A stretch of DNA of 64,000 nt from the NCBI GenBank assembly GCA_902594875.1, contig CACJNU010000002.1, positions 40,170 to 104,169 on the forward strand, read 5' to 3'. This stretch comes from an uncultured Prochlorococcus sp. (GTDB taxonomy: Bacteria > Cyanobacteriota > Cyanobacteriia > PCC-6307 > Cyanobiaceae). The notes under the pieces are model-generated. The model ran no database searches, was not told where the DNA came from, and was given only the letters and a program-made list of their open reading frames with translations. Both the position numbers and the translations under genes were made by a program. This document shows positions 18,942 through 27,357 of the stretch, one piece after another. Numbering within the stretch: position 1 is the stretch's first letter; each line of letters starts with the position of its first letter.

Positions 18942-20147
18942 ATGACGCCTGAAAGGCTTGGATTACTTTGGGGGATAACTGTATTTGCAGGTGCTTGCGC
19001 TCGATTATTTTCTTCTTTTACAGGATTCCCAAGTGTTGTTATTTTATTGCTTTCTGGATTATTCATTGGAAGATCAGGATTAGGACTAGTTGAGCCATTA
19101 GATCTCGGGCAAGGGCTTGAAACTATTGTGGGGCTTTTGGTCTGTTTGGTTCTTTTTGAAGGGGGATTAAATTTAAAACTGCCTGAGGGGAATATAAGAA
19201 ATGCTGTTTTGAAAATTTCATTGGTAAGACTTTTTATTTCATTATCAGCTGGAATTTTTATTGCTCATTGGCTGGCTGGCCTCTCATGGCAAGTCGCAGG
19301 AATATATAGTGCCATAGTTCTAGCTACTGGACCAACAGTTGTCTCTCCATTAGTGGAACAAATAAAATTAACTTCTCCACTTTCGGAGGTTTTAAAAGCT
19401 GAGGGGTTGTTGCTTGAACCAATTGGTGCAGTACTAGCATTACTGCTTTTAGAACTGACTTTAGGGGACCTTCGTGGTATTAACGATGTATTTATAGCAT
19501 TAATGCAAAGATTAGGGGGAGGAGTATTAATCGGATTAAGTGCAGGATGGTTACTATCAGAAATTTTAAAAAAAATAAAAAATGAAGCCTCATTTGGTAT
19601 AGAGCTTCAAGTTACCCTTGGATTTATTTTCCTTGTGTATGGAATTTGCGAATATTTTTTACCAGAATCAGGCTTGCCAGCTTCAGTCGCGGCAGGTTTT
19701 ATTGTAGGCAAAAGGGAAGTTATAGATAAGGAGAGATTGGATAATCTAATAGGTGAATTAGCTCAATTAGCAATAACAGTTCTTTTCCCTCTTTTGGCCG
19801 CTGATGTATCTTGGGGTGAATTAAGTCCCCTTGGCTGGGGAGGGGTTGTTTGCGTTTTTATGTTGATGGTAATTGTTCGACCTATCTCTATCTGGATAGC
19901 AACAATGGGGAGAGACTTGAACTTAAAAGAAAAAATATTTTTAGCCTGGTTAGCTCCAAGAGGAATTGTTACTGCAGCGGTAGCTTCTCTTTTTTCTATA
20001 AGATTAGAGCAGGCAGGTATCCTTGGGGCTGGCCGTCTCCAGGGCTTAGTTTTTCTTACTATTTTGATGACAGTTGGAATACAAGGACTTTCAGCTAAAC
20101 CTTTGGCAAATAGGCTTGAATTAGGCCAAAAAAATAATTTCGATTGA
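18942..20147 (+). CDS. Cation/proton antiporter, CPA1 (NhaP-like)
   Basis: A 401-residue polytopic protein with about 12 spans of the NhaP/CPA1 type; it would exchange Na+ or K+ for H+. The usual TDPVAV site reads ATGPTVVSPL, and the later site reads EGLLLEPIGAVLALLLLE, with EPIGA instead of DPIGA. These replace two membrane aspartates, as in a subgroup of the family, so ion specificity is uncertain. Start ATG 18942. It abuts the end of the convergent gltX. Confidence 0.85.
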   Translation: MTPERLGLLWGITVFAGACARLFSSFTGFPSVVILLLSGLFIGRSGLGLVEPLDLGQGLETIVGLLVCLVLFEGGLNLKLPEGNIRNAVLKISLVRLFISLSAGIFIAHWLAGLSWQVAGIYSAIVLATGPTVVSPLVEQIKLTSPLSEVLKAEGLLLEPIGAVLALLLLELTLGDLRGINDVFIALMQRLGGGVLIGLSAGWLLSEILKKIKNEASFGIELQVTLGFIFLVYGICEYFLPESGLPASVAAGFIVGKREVIDKERLDNLIGELAQLAITVLFPLLAADVSWGELSPLGWGGVVCVFMLMVIVRPISIWIATMGRDLNLKEKIFLAWLAPRGIVTAAVASLFSIRLEQAGILGAGRLQGLVFLTILMTVGIQGLSAKPLANRLELGQKNNFD

Positions 20148-21578
20148 TTAAAGACATCTTTCAATTCGAGTTCTATCAGTTTTACTCTCTGCGAAAAGCT
20201 CCCAGCTTTGAATTAAATCTGGTCCACTAAGAGATCCAAAAAAGGCTACTCTTAATGATTTCATTAATATCCCTTTTTTAATATTATGAATTTTCGAGAT
20301 TTCGTTTATTATTCCTTTGGCTTTCTCTTCATCTAGTTTTGTAGTATTTTGCTCAATTAAATAATTTAAGATTTTTTTAAGAGATGATTTACCATCATTG
20401 TTTTCCAGAAAATCTTTACCTTCTTTTTGAATTGGAGGTATTAAGAAAAATGGTTTTGATTGATCAATGGAATCTGTTAAAAGAGTCAAAGAGTCTCTAA
20501 GCAAAATTGCTAATTTGCAAGCCCATTCTTGAGATGGCGGCACCCAACCATTATCATCCCAGTAATGCTTCATTATCTGACTTAATTTTATTGATTCCAT
20601 ATTTTTTATATATTGAGAATTAATCCAGTTGAGTTTTTCCCAACTGAATTTAGCTCCAGCTTTATTTATGTCTGATAATTCAAAAATTTTAGATATTTCA
20701 CCAAGTGAAAGTATTTCTCTTTCGCCAGATTTTGGAGACCAACCTAAAAAGGCCATATAGTTCGATAAGGCCTCAGGTAAATAACCCATATCTCTAAATT
20801 CGTCGATTGAAGTAACGCAATCTCTTTTAGATAATTTTTTCCCTTCATTATTCAGTATTAGGGGTGTATGTGAAAAAGTCGGCAAATTAAAATTTAATGC
20901 TTTATAAATCAATATTTGTTTTGCAGTGTTCGAGATATGGTCTTCCCCCCTTACAACATGAGTAATATTCATGAAATTATCATCAACTACAACTGCAAGA
21001 TTATACAAAGGATCTCCAATCTCATATCCCTTTGCCCTTCTTGATAAAACTAAATCACCCCCTAAGTCCTTTCCTTGCCATTTAATTTTCCCCCTTATCT
21101 GATCTTCCCATGTAATTTGAATTTCTTCATCAATCTTAAACCTTATTACTGAAGTCCTGCCTTTGGATATGAATGTTTCTATTTCTTCTTTTGAAAGACT
21201 TCTGTGCCTATTATCATGCTTTGGAGGAAATCCTTTCTTTTTTTGTTCTTCTCTTAATTCAGAAATTTCATCTTCTGTTGTAAAGCACCTATATGCAGCT
21301 CCACAATCCAAAAGCTTTTTGATATGAATTTTGTGAATCGAAATTCGGTCACTTTGCTTTATAGGTTCTTCATCCCATTTAAGTCCAAGCCACTTCAAGC
21401 CCTCTAATATATTTTTTGTATATTCAGATTTAGATCGAAGAAAATCTGTATCTTCTATTCTGATAAGAAATTTTCCACCTATTTTTTGTGCGTACAACCA
21501 GTTGAATAATGCTGTTCTCGCTGTCCCAATATGAAATAAACCCGTAGGACTTGGAGCTAGTCTTAAACGTTTTTCCAA
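20148..21578 (-). CDS. gltX: Glutamate-tRNA ligase
   Basis: Charges tRNA-Glu; glutamyl-tRNA is also the starting point of tetrapyrrole synthesis, tying it to hemL and hemC here. The 476-residue class I synthetase has the HIGH motif in SPTGLFHIGTARTALFNWL and the KMSKS equivalent KLSKRDCVTS near residue 245. Probably non-discriminating as in other cyanobacteria (knowledge, not seen). The tRNA-Asp gene lies 17 bases upstream on the same strand. Confidence 0.96.
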   Translation of the reverse strand: MEKRLRLAPSPTGLFHIGTARTALFNWLYAQKIGGKFLIRIEDTDFLRSKSEYTKNILEGLKWLGLKWDEEPIKQSDRISIHKIHIKKLLDCGAAYRCFTTEDEISELREEQKKKGFPPKHDNRHRSLSKEEIETFISKGRTSVIRFKIDEEIQITWEDQIRGKIKWQGKDLGGDLVLSRRAKGYEIGDPLYNLAVVVDDNFMNITHVVRGEDHISNTAKQILIYKALNFNLPTFSHTPLILNNEGKKLSKRDCVTSIDEFRDMGYLPEALSNYMAFLGWSPKSGEREILSLGEISKIFELSDINKAGAKFSWEKLNWINSQYIKNMESIKLSQIMKHYWDDNGWVPPSQEWACKLAILLRDSLTLLTDSIDQSKPFFLIPPIQKEGKDFLENNDGKSSLKKILNYLIEQNTTKLDEEKAKGIINEISKIHNIKKGILMKSLRVAFFGSLSGPDLIQSWELFAESKTDRTRIERCL

Positions 21579-21595
21579 ATTTCTTTTAGAAAAAA

Positions 21596-21669
21596 CGGGA
21601 CCGACGGGATTCGAACCCGCAACTTCCGCCGTGACAGGGCGGTGCTCTAACCAGTTGAACTACGGTCCC
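21596..21669 (-). tRNA. tRNA-Asp (GTC)
   Basis: A 74-nt cloverleaf on the minus strand. The acceptor arm GGGACCG pairs with CGGTCCC, with discriminator G. The D arm contains AGTTCAACTGGTTAGAGC, the anticodon loop is CTGTCAC (anticodon GTC), and the T arm is GCGGGTTCGAATCCCGT. CCA is not encoded. It lies between gltX and the small conserved gene at 21820. Confidence 0.96.
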
Positions 21670-21677
21670 AGAGTTTT

Positions 21678-21697
21678 GTTCTAAATTTATTTAGAAC
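21678..21697. repeat. Perfect inverted repeat upstream of tRNA-Asp
   Basis: GTTCTAAAT-TT-ATTTAGAAC, nine paired bases on each side, 8 bases upstream of the tRNA-Asp 5' end. No T-run follows on either strand, so it is not a standard terminator. It could be a processing hairpin or a weak terminator of the upstream small gene. Confidence 0.5.
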
Positions 21698-21819
21698 TTC
21701 ATTCTTAAAATTATCAGATCATAATACTTAATTTATGGGGTTGTAATAAAAAAAATTTATTAATTTGAGGATTTACATAAATAATTAGTTTTTCTAACTG
21801 CCTTAGTATAAAAAACTAT

Positions 21820-22014
21820 TTATTTTTGAGGTCTAAAACCAGCAGGTTCTATCAACCTAACTTGATTGCCTCTAGCAGTAAATTCTCTGCCTTGGTCACT
21901 TTGTACCACAACTCTTCCACCAGACTTAACTCTGATAACTCTTGCACGAACCCATCCTAAAGCTGCTGATTCGAGGACTTTAACTACGTCCCCAGGTTGA
22001 AGATCTAACTCCAT
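21820..22014 (-). CDS. Small basic SH3/KOW-like protein (probable picocyanobacterial hyperconserved protein)
   Basis: 64 residues: LQPGDVVKVLESAALGWVRARVI at the front, then GGRVVVQSDQGREFTARGNQVRLIEP. The spacing of Gly, Val and charged residues looks like a small five-strand SH3/KOW barrel that could bind nucleic acid or ribosomal partners. From memory it matches a protein reported as nearly invariant among Prochlorococcus and marine Synechococcus; I cannot verify that here. It lies between two tRNA genes and near gltX and rplS, so a translation role is plausible. Its residue use (Gly, Val, Arg) is less AT-driven than that of its neighbours. Confidence 0.75.
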   Translation of the reverse strand: MELDLQPGDVVKVLESAALGWVRARVIRVKSGGRVVVQSDQGREFTARGNQVRLIEPAGFRPQK

Positions 22015-22049
22015 CTTATGAAAAAATAATTTACATAATGTTGATCAAA

Positions 22050-22122
22050 CGCGTCGTGGAGGACTTGAACCCCCGACATCAGGTTTTGGAGACCTGCGTT
22101 CTACCAACTGAACTAACGACGC
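22050..22122 (-). tRNA. tRNA-Trp (CCA)
   Basis: A 73-nt cloverleaf on the minus strand. Acceptor arm GCGTCGT pairs with ACGACGC, discriminator G. The D arm is AGTTCAGTTGGTAGAAC, the anticodon loop CTCCAAA gives anticodon CCA, and the T arm is GGGGGTTCAAGTCCTCC. It lies 35 bases upstream of the 21820-22014 gene. Confidence 0.96.
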
Positions 22123-22175
22123 ATTTAGATGATTATAAGCGTCTTTGTGACCAATAAGTTGATTAATTTACAACT

Positions 22176-22646
22176 TTATCGATCAAAGCGTTGTTTTACG
22201 CGAGTAGCTTTTCCTACTCTATCTCTCAGATAGAATAATTTAGCTCTTCTTACTTTACCTCTACGTTCAACTTTTAGAGAGGCAACCTGTGGACTATGTA
22301 GCATAAATACTCTTTCAACACCTATACCCTGAAAAATTCTTCTTACTGTAATAGTCTGGTTAATACCTCCATGCCTTTTTGCTATGACAACGCCTTCATA
22401 AGGTTGGACTCTTTCTTTATTACCTTCTGTAATTTTTACTCCAACTTTAACAGTGTCCCCAACATATATTTCAGGTAATTCTTTTTTTAATTGTTCATTC
22501 TCAAATTCCTTAATAAGGTTGGATGCGCTTAAGGTTTGCGTATTCTCAGAAACCGTATTTGTTTCTTTTGGTTCAACTGCTACATCAACTGATGCGTCAG
22601 CTTTAATACCGGTTTCTAATTCTTTCTCTTGTTTCTCTTTAGCCAT
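22176..22646 (-). CDS. rplS: 50S ribosomal protein L19, N-terminally extended
   Basis: L19 sits at the 30S-50S interface. The core begins at [20 protein letters not shown] near residue 44 and continues with [25 protein letters not shown] text to KQRFDR. The total of 156 residues exceeds the usual ~115 because of an acidic Glu/Asp/Thr-rich extension of about 40 residues. The ATG at 22646 gives the only extended start; an internal start would still leave L19 intact. Confidence 0.95.
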   Translation of the reverse strand: MAKEKQEKELETGIKADASVDVAVEPKETNTVSENTQTLSASNLIKEFENEQLKKELPEIYVGDTVKVGVKITEGNKERVQPYEGVVIAKRHGGINQTITVRRIFQGIGVERVFMLHSPQVASLKVERRGKVRRAKLFYLRDRVGKATRVKQRFDR

Positions 22647-22678
22647 TTTGGTCTTTTTTGTCCTACAAGTTCTATATC

Positions 22679-22987
22679 TTAACCTTTTGACTCGCCTTTA
22701 GTAACCTTTTTGGTAAATGAAATTGTTTTTGAAAACATTTGGAATCCTGTTACGAGCATCCATAAAACTCCAAGCGAATTCAATATTACGTATATAATTT
22801 CGCCATTATCTCCAAGCCATTCGCCCTCATGGAGAGACATTAACCAATGAACTTGTTCTCTAGAGTAACCTAGCAAATCTTTTGAAACCCTATAAAGAAG
22901 ACCAGTAATTGAAGATATAAATAATGGAAGAAAAACCCAGGGCGCCAAAGCCTTATGAAATTGCCTAGAATTAAATAAAGTTTTCAT
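22679..22987 (-). CDS. Small PepSY-type membrane protein
   Basis: 102 residues with two or three hydrophobic segments. The N-terminal [19 protein letters not shown] is the PepSY-associated TM pattern, and a loop with [17 protein letters not shown] precedes a second span. Such proteins are often linked to iron or redox systems, but no function is set here. It follows map divergently and lies 32 bases upstream of rplS on the same strand. Confidence 0.65.
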   Translation of the reverse strand: MKTLFNSRQFHKALAPWVFLPLFISSITGLLYRVSKDLLGYSREQVHWLMSLHEGEWLGDNGEIIYVILNSLGVLWMLVTGFQMFSKTISFTKKVTKGESKG

Positions 22988-23082
22988 TTTTGTTTCTTTC
23001 GCATTGTTATTGATAGATTTAAGGTAGCCAAGACCATAAAGGCTATTTTGAAGATATTTACTTATTACTATTATTTATTCCA

Positions 23083-23922
23083 ATGAGACATTTTGCAGAT
23101 CTTTTGTTAAATAAAAACAATTCCAAAGCTAATGATCAAGTTCCTTTTATTCAGAGGAGAAGAGGAATCGAAATTAAGTCTTCACGGGAAATAAATTTGA
23201 TGAAAAAATCTAGCAGGATTGTAGCAACTGTTTTGAGGGAAATTAATGACTTAATTAAACCTGGAATGAGTACAAAAGATTTAGATGATTTCGCAGAAAA
23301 GAGGATAAAAAGTTTTGGGGCTTTGCCAAGTTTCAAGGGCTATCATGGCTTCCCCTCTAGTATTTGTTCTAGTATTAATAATGAGGTTGTCCACGGGATT
23401 CCAAGTAAAAATAAAATTATTAAAAACGGTGACTTGGTTAAAATTGATACAGGGGCATATTTAGATGGTTTCCATGGAGATAGTTGTATTTCAATTTGTG
23501 TAGGAGAAGTTAGTCCAAAGGCTCAAAAACTTAGTGAAATAGCTTATGAGGCATTATATGCGGGGCTCTCGAAAATTAAGGCAGGGAATACACTTCTAGA
23601 TGTAGCTGGGGAAATCGAAGACATAGTTGTAAAAAATGGCTTTAGTGTTGTGGAAGACTATACAGGTCATGGTGTTGGAAGAAATCTTCATGAAGAACCA
23701 TCGGTATTTAATTTTCGGACCAAAGAATTACCCAACGTCGTCCTACGTGAAGGAATGACATTAGCGGTGGAACCTATTGTTAATGAAGGGACTAAATTTT
23801 GCAAAACACTAAATGATAGATGGACCGTGATAACAAAAGATGGAAAACTATCGGCCCAATGGGAACATACAATAGTTGTTTTAAAAGATGGTATTGAAAT
23901 TCTGACAGATCGCGATTTCTAG
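23083..23922 (+). CDS. map: Methionine aminopeptidase, type I
   Basis: Removes the initiator Met. All five metal ligands of the family are visible in the 279-residue protein: Asp in [10 protein letters not shown], Asp in FHGDSC, His in [13 protein letters not shown], Glu in [10 protein letters not shown], and Glu in QWEHTIVV. The substrate His is in NEVVHGIP. There is an N-terminal lead of about 30 residues before the catalytic domain. Ends 3 bases from the convergent SDR gene. Confidence 0.95.
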   Translation: MRHFADLLLNKNNSKANDQVPFIQRRRGIEIKSSREINLMKKSSRIVATVLREINDLIKPGMSTKDLDDFAEKRIKSFGALPSFKGYHGFPSSICSSINNEVVHGIPSKNKIIKNGDLVKIDTGAYLDGFHGDSCISICVGEVSPKAQKLSEIAYEALYAGLSKIKAGNTLLDVAGEIEDIVVKNGFSVVEDYTGHGVGRNLHEEPSVFNFRTKELPNVVLREGMTLAVEPIVNEGTKFCKTLNDRWTVITKDGKLSAQWEHTIVVLKDGIEILTDRDF

Positions 23923-23925
23923 ACA

Positions 23926-24645
23926 CTAAGGTTTGTACCTATAGATTATTTGGCAATACAAAAAAATAAAAAATTCTTTCAATGGGAAAAGTATGTAGGT
24001 TAAAGGGTTTGGACTAATTATTAATAAATAATTTTTTGAATTTGCTAAATCATAAATTTTTTTAGAAACAAATTTGGGACTCATTATTCCGAGAGGATTT
24101 AGTTCTGATTTAAAAGGCCCTAGGATGATTTTTTTTATTATTAATTTTTCCTTTGTATTTTTGTCCAGAAGATTTTTTTTGAAAGAAACTAATTGACCAA
24201 TAAGGGATTTACTAATCTCATATGACGGATTTAGGGCGGGTAATATTTCTGCTTCTGATGTATTTATCCAAATCTCTTTTTTTATTAGTGAATCATTGCA
24301 TAGAGCAATATCTTCAAATAAATTTAAAAATTTGAATTTGCTCAATGCATTTATCTCTATTGAGTTTTCATAATTGGAATTTTCTCTACTCAAATCATAA
24401 ATACCATGGTTCAAAATTAAAATATCTATATTTTCTAATTGTTTTTTTAATGACGACTCCTTCCCACATTCCCATTTAATCCATTTATTTGGAGATTCAA
24501 GATTTATTTCATAATTAGTTTTACTATGAGTAAATCCAATCACTTTATATCCTTTTTGACGAAACAACTTCGTTAATTCTTTCCCTAACGCACCTGAGGC
24601 TCCAGTAATACCTATAGTTTTTTCGTTTTTGGTTGGATTTATCAT
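23926..24645 (-). CDS. SDR-family oxidoreductase with C-terminal hydrophobic segment
   Basis: A 239-residue short-chain dehydrogenase-like protein. The cofactor motif TGASGALGKEL lies at residues 14-24, the NAG position reads LNHGIYD, and the Tyr/Lys pair is in SYEISKSLIG. The C-terminus is strongly hydrophobic (LLIISPNPLTYILFPLKEF) and may anchor it to a membrane. Substrate unknown. It shares a 155-base divergent spacer with the P-loop/DRTGG gene. Confidence 0.75.
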   Translation of the reverse strand: MINPTKNEKTIGITGASGALGKELTKLFRQKGYKVIGFTHSKTNYEINLESPNKWIKWECGKESSLKKQLENIDILILNHGIYDLSRENSNYENSIEINALSKFKFLNLFEDIALCNDSLIKKEIWINTSEAEILPALNPSYEISKSLIGQLVSFKKNLLDKNTKEKLIIKKIILGPFKSELNPLGIMSPKFVSKKIYDLANSKNYLLIISPNPLTYILFPLKEFFIFLYCQIIYRYKP

Positions 24646-24800
24646 TTTGCTTGATTTTTAAGAAATACCAGAGAATTAAAATAAATTTACCAAAAAAAAG
24701 ATTATTTATTTTTTTATTTGATTAAAACTCATAAATAAATGTTTGTTTAGTTCTGAAAAAAATATTATCTTAAACCTATTAATAAATAATTTACAAAATT

Positions 24801-25910
24801 ATGAGCGATATATTATTAATTGGCTCATGTGAGCCATTTAGTGGTAAGTCTGCAATGGTTCTTGGGATAGCAAAAAAACTTTTACAGAATAAAAAAAAAG
24901 TACGCATAGGAAAACCTCTTGCAACATGTATTGAACTTACTAATCTTCCCTCAATGTCTTATGAAGGATTAATAGATGATGATGTTAAGTTCATTGGATC
25001 AACATTAAATATCGAAGAGGAGAATTTAATTTCTTCAGTAGGATTATTGGATAATATCTCAGCTGAAAAAAGAATCTTTAATAAAGACTTACTCCCAGGG
25101 AAAGGTTTTGATCAGATTGAGGGATTGGTTAATGATGATTTTGAAGGTCTGAATATTTTAGAGGCAGCCGGAAGTCTTCATGAGGGTATGATTTATGGCT
25201 TAAGTCTCCCACAACTAGCTAAGGATTTAGATGCGAAAGTCTTAATTGTTAATTTATGGGAAGATTGTAAAAGTGTGGATGCGTTACTTGATGCGAAAAA
25301 ACAATTAGGTGAGAAATTAGCTGGAGTTGTTTTAAACGGAGTTTTGCCGCAAGAAGTCGAAAAAATTAAAAATGAAATAATACCCTCTCTTAAAGATCTG
25401 GATATTGAAGTGTTTGGAGTGATGCCTAAATCACCTCTCCTTAGAAGTGTCACCGTTGGTGAGCTCGTAAGAAGACTAGATGCCCAAGTAATTTGTTGCC
25501 CTGAAAAAGATCAATTGCTTGTAGAAACATTAAGTATTGGTGCAATGGGGGTGAATTCTGCAATGGAATTTTTCAGGAGAAGAAGAAATATGGCTGTAGT
25601 TACTGGAGCTGATAGAACTGATATCCAACTTGCTGCTTTGGAGGCTTCGACTCAATGCCTTATTTTGACTGGTTTAGGAGATCCTTTGTCACAATTAATT
25701 CATAGAGCGGAGGAATTGGAGGTGCCAATTTTAAAGGTGGAATTAGATACTCTTTCCTCTGTGGAAATTATTGAACAAGCTTTTGGTCATGTCAGAATAC
25801 ATGAATCAATTAAAGCTTCCTATGCTATTCAATTAGTTCAAGAGCATGTAAATCTAAAAAGAATTCTCGAAAAGATAGATTTTCCCTGCAATTTTTCAGA
25901 TAAATGCTAA
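24801..25910 (+). CDS. P-loop/DRTGG-like protein (BioD-like plus Pta N-terminal-type domain)
   Basis: A 369-residue cytoplasmic protein. Residues 1-200 resemble the BioD/cobyrinate synthase-like P-loop fold, with IGSCEPFSGKSAMVLGIAK. Residues ~210-360 resemble the DRTGG-type domain, with AVVTGADRTDIQLAALE and CLILTGLG. This combination forms the N-terminal part of large phosphotransacetylases, but the catalytic acetyltransferase domain is absent. It is therefore more likely regulatory or nucleotide-binding. Leads a run of genes with a SLOG-like protein 25 bases downstream. Confidence 0.75.
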   Translation: MSDILLIGSCEPFSGKSAMVLGIAKKLLQNKKKVRIGKPLATCIELTNLPSMSYEGLIDDDVKFIGSTLNIEEENLISSVGLLDNISAEKRIFNKDLLPGKGFDQIEGLVNDDFEGLNILEAAGSLHEGMIYGLSLPQLAKDLDAKVLIVNLWEDCKSVDALLDAKKQLGEKLAGVVLNGVLPQEVEKIKNEIIPSLKDLDIEVFGVMPKSPLLRSVTVGELVRRLDAQVICCPEKDQLLVETLSIGAMGVNSAMEFFRRRRNMAVVTGADRTDIQLAALEASTQCLILTGLGDPLSQLIHRAEELEVPILKVELDTLSSVEIIEQAFGHVRIHESIKASYAIQLVQEHVNLKRILEKIDFPCNFSDKC

Positions 25911-25935
25911 TTTCAAATATAGGAACTTTATTATT

Positions 25936-26448
25936 TTGAGTCGCTCTTTAGATCTACCAGCAACTGAAGGTGTCGATGCCTTAGCTCAAGAACTTGCAAA
26001 ACTCCAAGATAATGGGAAAAGGAGAATTGCTTTTTTAGGTACTAGACACGTACCGGTTGTAGATATCCACTTAATTGAGTTGATAGCAAGGTCTTTAGCA
26101 GAGGAAGGACATAATATCCTCACGTCTGGATCTCAAGGTGTCAATGCAGCTGTTATTAGAGCTGTCTTAGATATTAATCCATCATTATTAACTGTTTTAT
26201 TACCACAAAGTCTTGATAGACAAATACCCGAAATAAAGGATCAACTTGAGAGGGTTATGCATTTGGTTGAAAAAAGTGAAAATGATGAATTACCTTTGCC
26301 GCTTGCAAGTAGTCTTTGTAATCAAGAAATTATTACTAGGTGCGATCAATTAATATGTTTTGCCTTTCACGATAGTGAAACTTTGCTAAATAGTTGTAGA
26401 TGTGCTGAAGAAATGGGCAAATTGGTTAGTTTGTTATTTTTTGATTAA
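25936..26448 (+). CDS. SLOG/DprA-like Rossmann protein
   Basis: 170 residues, TTG start at 25936. The pattern FLGTRHVPVVDIHLIELIA, then SLAEEGHNILTSGSQGVNAA, then LLTVLLPQSLDRQ parallels the nucleotide-binding SLOG fold of DprA and lysine-decarboxylase-like proteins. DprA's flanking domains are missing. SLOG proteins bind nucleotides or nucleotide-derived ligands; the ligand here is unknown. It follows the P-loop/DRTGG gene by 25 bases and precedes yajQ. Confidence 0.65.
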   Translation: MSRSLDLPATEGVDALAQELAKLQDNGKRRIAFLGTRHVPVVDIHLIELIARSLAEEGHNILTSGSQGVNAAVIRAVLDINPSLLTVLLPQSLDRQIPEIKDQLERVMHLVEKSENDELPLPLASSLCNQEIITRCDQLICFAFHDSETLLNSCRCAEEMGKLVSLLFFD

Positions 26449-26514
26449 ATTAACCCGTTTCCCCTTATATAAAGATGATTTATGCTAATAATATTTAGCA
26501 TTTAATAATTTACT

Positions 26515-27012
26515 ATGGCAGAAAGTTTTTCATTTGATGTAGTTTCTGATTTTGATAGACAAGAATTAGTCAATACTTTAGATCAAGTTAAAAGGGAAAT
26601 TGCTCAGCGTTACGATTTGAAGAGCACGGATACTTCAGTTGATTTAGAAAAAGAAAATATTTTTATAATCACTAATAGCGAACTTACTTTGAATGCTGTA
26701 AATGACATAATTAGACAAAAGGCAATAAAAAGAAACTTATCCTTAAAGATATTTGACTACGGTGAAATTGAAATGGCTAGCGGTAATAGAATTAAACAAA
26801 CAATCCTATTAAAACAAGGAATTAAACAAGAAATTGCAAAAAAAATTAGTAAAAATATAAGAGATCAAATAAAAAAAATTAATGTCAGTATCAATGGAGA
26901 GACTCTCAGAGTAGCTAGTAAGAGCAAAAATGATCTTCAATTAGCAATTAAGCTTGTTAGTGAGTTGGAAGAGTCTTTGAACATCCCTCTAAAAGCTAAT
27001 AACTTTAGATAA
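26515..27012 (+). CDS. yajQ: YajQ-family nucleotide-binding protein (UPF0234)
   Basis: 165 residues with the YajQ start SFSFDVVSDFDRQELVNTLD and AQRYDLKSTDTSVDL, two ferredoxin-like repeats, and late KKINVSINGETLRV. Family members bind nucleotides, and some bind cyclic di-GMP. Length is standard. 66 bases after the SLOG-like gene, same strand. Confidence 0.92.
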   Translation: MAESFSFDVVSDFDRQELVNTLDQVKREIAQRYDLKSTDTSVDLEKENIFIITNSELTLNAVNDIIRQKAIKRNLSLKIFDYGEIEMASGNRIKQTILLKQGIKQEIAKKISKNIRDQIKKINVSINGETLRVASKSKNDLQLAIKLVSELEESLNIPLKANNFR

Positions 27013-27039
27013 GATTTTTAGTAGGATTATTTTGAAAAT

Positions 27040-27249
27040 ATGGCAGGTCATTCAGAATCACTCATTAAATCACTTATTAAGAAGGTAAAAGAATATCCTC
27101 GTTTTTCAAAAGGAGAAATAGAGAAATTTTGTTGGATGGCGGTACATGAGCATAAGCATGGTGTTTTACCCTCTGAATATGACATAAGGGAGATAGATGA
27201 GGATCTTTATTTAGAACTTTTGCAAGAGTTTAAATCAAATATCCCCTAA
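27040..27249 (+). CDS. Small conserved-type protein of unknown function
   Basis: 69 residues, mostly helical and charged, with the His-rich core WMAVHEHKHGVLPSEYDI. No membrane segment. The VHEHKHG stretch could bind a metal, but no HExxH protease motif is formed. It starts 27 bases after yajQ and is probably cotranscribed. Confidence 0.65.
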   Translation: MAGHSESLIKSLIKKVKEYPRFSKGEIEKFCWMAVHEHKHGVLPSEYDIREIDEDLYLELLQEFKSNIP

Positions 27250-27357
27250 AAATAGCTGTATTTAAATTCACAATTATTAAAAAAATATTTTAATTAAATG
27301 TCTTATTAATGCACTAATTAGTCTATTTAAATATGATTAATTAAAAGAAAAAATTTA

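Noticed and set aside
24801..25910. Full phosphate acetyltransferase
   Set aside because: The catalytic C-terminal domain is missing; only the N-terminal regulatory-type part is present.
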